DNA from: Streptomyces aurantiogriseus
GTDB lineage: Bacteria; Actinomycetota; Actinomycetes; Streptomycetales; Streptomycetaceae
Assembly (NCBI RefSeq): GCF_014649375.1
Contig: NZ_BMSX01000045.1
Span: 1-43,896 of the forward strand
Reading direction: 5' to 3'
DNA: 43,896 nucleotides
Positions 41,365-43,896 of this stretch are shown here, in pieces. The notes below the pieces were generated by a model, which was given only the letters and a program-made list of their open reading frames with translations, was not told the DNA's origin and did no database searches. The position numbers and the translations under genes were made by a program. Numbering within the stretch: position 1 is the first letter of the stretch; every line of letters begins with the position of its first letter.

Positions 41365-42876
41365 ATGCAGGAACGACCGGCCTCGCCCGTCGCCGGCTAC
41401 GCGGGCCTGGCCGCCGCGGCCATGTCCGAGTCGAACAGGCTGCCCACCCGCTCTCCCGTACACGGCCTCGACCGGCGCGGGCTCGACCCACTCCAGGTCC
41501 TCGCCCAGTCGGTGGCCGGTGCCGCGCCCGCCGCGGCCATGGCGGCGACCCCGGCGATCGTAGCCGCCACGGCCGGCGGCTCCACCGTCTGGTCGTTCGC
41601 CGTGGCGACCGGGCTCGCGCTGCTGATCGGTATGTGCATCGGCCAGTTCACCCACCGGATGGCCGCCGCGGGTTCGCTCTACAGCCTCACCGCCCAGGGA
41701 CTCGGGCCCGTCGGCGCGTTCGTCAGCGGCTGCGGCCTGCTCATCGGGTACGGCGTGCTGACCATGGCGGGCTTCACGGGTGCGGCGGGCTACCTGAGCG
41801 CGCTGCTCGCACGGGCCGGGGCGGGGTCGACGACCGGCGTGTTCGTCACCGTCGTACTGGCACTCGCCGCCCTGGCGGCCGTCCTCATGATCCGCGGCAT
41901 CCGGCCCGCGGCCCGCCTGATGCTGCTGATCGAGGCCACGTCGATCGTGCTGATGCTGGTCATCTTCGGGGCGCTGCTGGTCCGGCACGGCGTACCGCAC
42001 GACCTGCACCGTCTCGGACTCCCGCCGCCGGACCTGGCCAGGACGGCGGCAGGGGTACTGCCCGCACTCGGCGCGTTCGTCGGGTTCGAGGCGGCGGCGG
42101 CCGTGGGAGTCGAGGCCCGCCGCCCCTTCCGCACGGTCCCGTGGGCCGTACGCTCGACGGCCGCGGTCGCTGGACTTCTCTGTCTGCTGGCCGCCTACGC
42201 CCAGCAGATCGGCCTCGCCGACGTACGAGGCGGACTGGCCGGACAGCGGGAGCCGGTGGACACCCTGGCCACCACCCAGCGCCTTCCCTGGCTGTCGGTC
42301 CTCCTGGAGGCCGGGATCGCGCTGTCCTTCTTCGCCGCCGCGCTCGCCAGTGCCACCGCCCTGGTCCGGGTGCTGTTCTCGATGGGCCGCGAGCGCATCG
42401 CACCCCGCCCGCTGGGCGCCGCCCACCCGCGGCACCGCACTCCCCACGTGGCGATCGCGGCCGCCCTGCCCCTCACCGCGGCCGTCCCCGTGGCGATGCG
42501 ACTGGCGGGCGTGGACACGGGCCGCTCGCTGATGATCCTGCTCAACACGGCCACCTTCGGCTACCTGGTGGCGTACCTGCTGGTCTGCGTCGCGGCCCCT
42601 GTATTCCTGCACCGCATCGGCGAACTCACCATCGGCCCCGTCGTGGTCACGGCGATCTGCGCGCCGGCCCTGCTGACCGTCCTCGGCGCCTTCCTCGCGG
42701 CCCAGTCCGGGCGCGCCCTGTGGGCGATCGGTGCGGCCCTGGCGGCCGGCACGCTGTGGTTCGCCTGGCTGCGGACCCGCCGCCCAGGCCAGCTCGCGGC
42801 CGTGGGGATCTACGACGAGACGAGCACCGCCGACCTCCTGGGCGCCCCCGATGCGGCATCCCGGGATGCCGCATGA
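41365..42876 (+). CDS. APC-family permease
   Basis: A 503-residue transporter with about 12 helices. It opens with GLDRRGLDPLQVLAQSVAGA, has AAAGSLYSLTAQGLGPVGAF in the second-third helix region and GAFVGFEAAAAVGVEARRPF in the middle, and ends in a cytoplasmic tail GIYDETSTADLLG. It is only distantly like the first permease. The ribosome binding site is GAGGAGAG. The stop overlaps the ATG of the IclR gene. It faces away from the amine oxidase operon and may import a second amine or export a product. Confidence 0.9.
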   Translation: MQERPASPVAGYAGLAAAAMSESNRLPTRSPVHGLDRRGLDPLQVLAQSVAGAAPAAAMAATPAIVAATAGGSTVWSFAVATGLALLIGMCIGQFTHRMAAAGSLYSLTAQGLGPVGAFVSGCGLLIGYGVLTMAGFTGAAGYLSALLARAGAGSTTGVFVTVVLALAALAAVLMIRGIRPAARLMLLIEATSIVLMLVIFGALLVRHGVPHDLHRLGLPPPDLARTAAGVLPALGAFVGFEAAAAVGVEARRPFRTVPWAVRSTAAVAGLLCLLAAYAQQIGLADVRGGLAGQREPVDTLATTQRLPWLSVLLEAGIALSFFAAALASATALVRVLFSMGRERIAPRPLGAAHPRHRTPHVAIAAALPLTAAVPVAMRLAGVDTGRSLMILLNTATFGYLVAYLLVCVAAPVFLHRIGELTIGPVVVTAICAPALLTVLGAFLAAQSGRALWAIGAALAAGTLWFAWLRTRRPGQLAAVGIYDETSTADLLGAPDAASRDAA

Positions 42877-43628
42877 GTCCCTCGATGGATCCGACCGCGC
42901 TGTCCGGCCGCCAGCCGAGGGCGATCCGCAACGCGCTGGCCGCCCTGGAGGAGGTGATCGCCGCGGGCCCCGGGGTGACCGCCAAGGAGATCTCGACGGC
43001 ACTCGGGCTTCCCCCGGCGACCACGTACCGCCTGCTCAACCTGCTGGTCGCCGAGGAGTACCTGGTCCGCCTGCCCGGCCTGGGCGGCTTCGCGCTCGGC
43101 CGTCGCGCCGCCCGCCTCTGCGTCCCCGCGCCCCCGCACCTCCCGCTGGCCGCCCGCACCGTCCTCGACCACCTGCGCACCCGGACCCGCTGGGGCGTCC
43201 ACCTGGCCTCCTTCACCACCGACCGCCTGGTGATGACCGACCCGGACCCCGATCACCCCCCGTCCGAGGAAGCCCTCCTGGCCCGCTACCCGCACGCCTC
43301 CGCCCTCGGCAAACTCCTCCTGGCCGCCCAGCCCGACTGGCACGCGGTCGCTCCCGACCTGCGCCGCTTCACCCAGCACACGATCACCGACGGCGCGCAG
43401 CTGACCGCCGAACTCAAACAGATCGCGGAGACCGGCCTCGCCCGCCAGAGCGGCCAACTCCGCACCGACCGCGGCTGCCTCGCCGTGGCGGTACGACACC
43501 CCACCACCGGCGCCCTCGTGGCCGGCCTCGCCCTCTCCGGCCCACCCGCCCGCGTGGCCCAGCCGAACGACGACCTGATCGCCGTGGTCCGGGAGCACGC
43601 GGAACGGCTGGCGCCGCTACTGGCCTGA
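42873..43628 (+). CDS. IclR-family transcriptional regulator
   Basis: A 251-residue regulator. The N-terminal winged helix contains VTAKEISTALGLPPATTYRL and LLVAEEYLVRLPGLGGFALG; the C-terminal effector domain has YPHASALGKLLLAAQPDW and ETGLARQSGQLRTDRGCLAV. It is translationally coupled to the second permease (ATGA overlap) and is the only regulator in island 2. Control of both divergent permease operons through the TTCCGCGGAA palindrome is likely. The effector would be an amine or its breakdown product, by context. Confidence 0.92.
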   Translation: MSPSMDPTALSGRQPRAIRNALAALEEVIAAGPGVTAKEISTALGLPPATTYRLLNLLVAEEYLVRLPGLGGFALGRRAARLCVPAPPHLPLAARTVLDHLRTRTRWGVHLASFTTDRLVMTDPDPDHPPSEEALLARYPHASALGKLLLAAQPDWHAVAPDLRRFTQHTITDGAQLTAELKQIAETGLARQSGQLRTDRGCLAVAVRHPTTGALVAGLALSGPPARVAQPNDDLIAVVREHAERLAPLLA

Positions 43629-43655
43629 GCGGCAGCACCGCCCCCACAAAGCACC

Positions 43656-43680
43656 AGCCCCAGGCCACTGACCTGGGGCT
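43656..43680 (+). terminator. Hairpin of att module, copy 3
   Basis: AGCCCCAGG / CCTGGGGCT, perfect 9-bp arms with a 7-nt loop, 28 bp after the IclR stop and 7 nt before the third tRNA-Gly fragment. It can serve both directions. Confidence 0.75.
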
Positions 43681-43687
43681 CCAAAAA

Positions 43688-43736
43688 GAGCGGGTGACGA
43701 GAATCGAACTCGCACTCTCAGCTTGGGAAGCGACGG
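43688..43736 (-). repeat. tRNA-Gly(CCC) 3' half, att repeat copy 3
   Basis: The third 49-bp tRNA-Gly 3' half, same direction, again with no matching D arm or 5' acceptor strand to its right. The sequence on its right (43737-43896) shares nothing obvious with the right flanks of copies 1 and 2. No gene is recognisable there. If the stacking model holds, the intact tRNA-Gly(CCC) gene lies beyond the right end of this window. Confidence 0.85.
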
Positions 43737-43896
43737 CGCTTGGGCGGGGGCTATACCTCCGACCTGGGCATACGTCATCTCCTTGAGTGGTTGTGCGGGC
43801 CGGTTTGCGCCGCTGTCAACCGCTGCTTTCCCCTCTTAGAGGCCCTAACAAAGGCGTTGGACGTGGCGATGGGTGATCAAGCAAACGGCGAGCCCG

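Noticed and set aside
28063..43736. The three 49-bp repeats as a CRISPR array
   Set aside because: Only three copies, spaced by about 7.8 kb, and identifiable as tRNA-Gly 3' halves; no cas genes are present.
28029..43736. A composite transposon mobilised by the 7.9-kb direct repeats
   Set aside because: No transposase or terminal inverted repeats were seen at the module ends; tRNA-directed integration explains the repeats better.

Overview
High-GC actinobacterial DNA, almost certainly Streptomyces: strong GC3 codon bias, rare TTA codons, divergently arranged regulators, DUF6230/DUF6114 genes and a PucR/acyl-CoA-ligase pair all fit. No taxonomic search was run, so the genus is inference.

Layout. 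(1) 0-4.1 kb: a membrane-anchored NACHT NTPase (minus strand, with a TTA codon), a frameshifted unknown gene, a small orphan gene and a gene remnant. (2) 4.1-17.4 kb: a complete fructan-utilisation locus. A LacI-type repressor gene heads a minus-strand operon with a lipoprotein binding protein, two permeases, two ATPases of the Opp/Dpp (peptide) ABC family, a cytoplasmic GH32 fructosidase and, behind a hairpin, a large Tat-exported multi-domain GH32 enzyme. A PfkB fructokinase gene is divergent, and the operator-like palindrome TAACGCGCGTTA lies between the two directions. The model is extracellular fructan cleavage, Opp-type import, cytoplasmic hydrolysis and phosphorylation of fructose.

(3) 17.4-25.9 kb: gene decay mixed with intact genes. 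Here are a multiply frameshifted tyrosine recombinase, an ArsR regulator divergent from an aldehyde dehydrogenase, an Old Yellow Enzyme-type reductase, remnants of a DNA ligase and a Tn3-family transposase, an MHYT sensor with a TTA codon, fragments of a P-loop protein and a hydrolase, and a PucR regulator. (4) 26.1-27.6 kb: an acyl-CoA ligase divergent from the PucR gene.

(5) 27.8-43.9 kb: a stacked tRNA-Gly(CCC) integration zone. Three same-direction copies of a module (hairpin, 7 nt, then a 49-bp tRNA-Gly 3' half read on the minus strand) start near 28.03, 35.95 and 43.66 kb. An integrase C-terminal remnant abuts the first copy. The copies bound two islands that lack integrases. Island 1 (28.1-36.0 kb) has a TetR regulator whose likely operator GAAACCGATCGGTTTC recurs in front of an SDR-hydrolase-hydrolase gene set, plus a decayed DUF3533/DUF6230/DUF6114/Pro-rich set. 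Island 2 (36.0-43.7 kb) is an amine-catabolism set: copper amine oxidase, two APC permeases, an IclR regulator, a small membrane protein, and an aldehyde dehydrogenase that has lost its catalytic cysteine region.

The most notable items are the tRNA-half array, the fructan locus using a peptide-family importer, the TTA-containing NACHT protein, and the shared palindrome tying the TetR regulator to a gene set 2.8 kb away.
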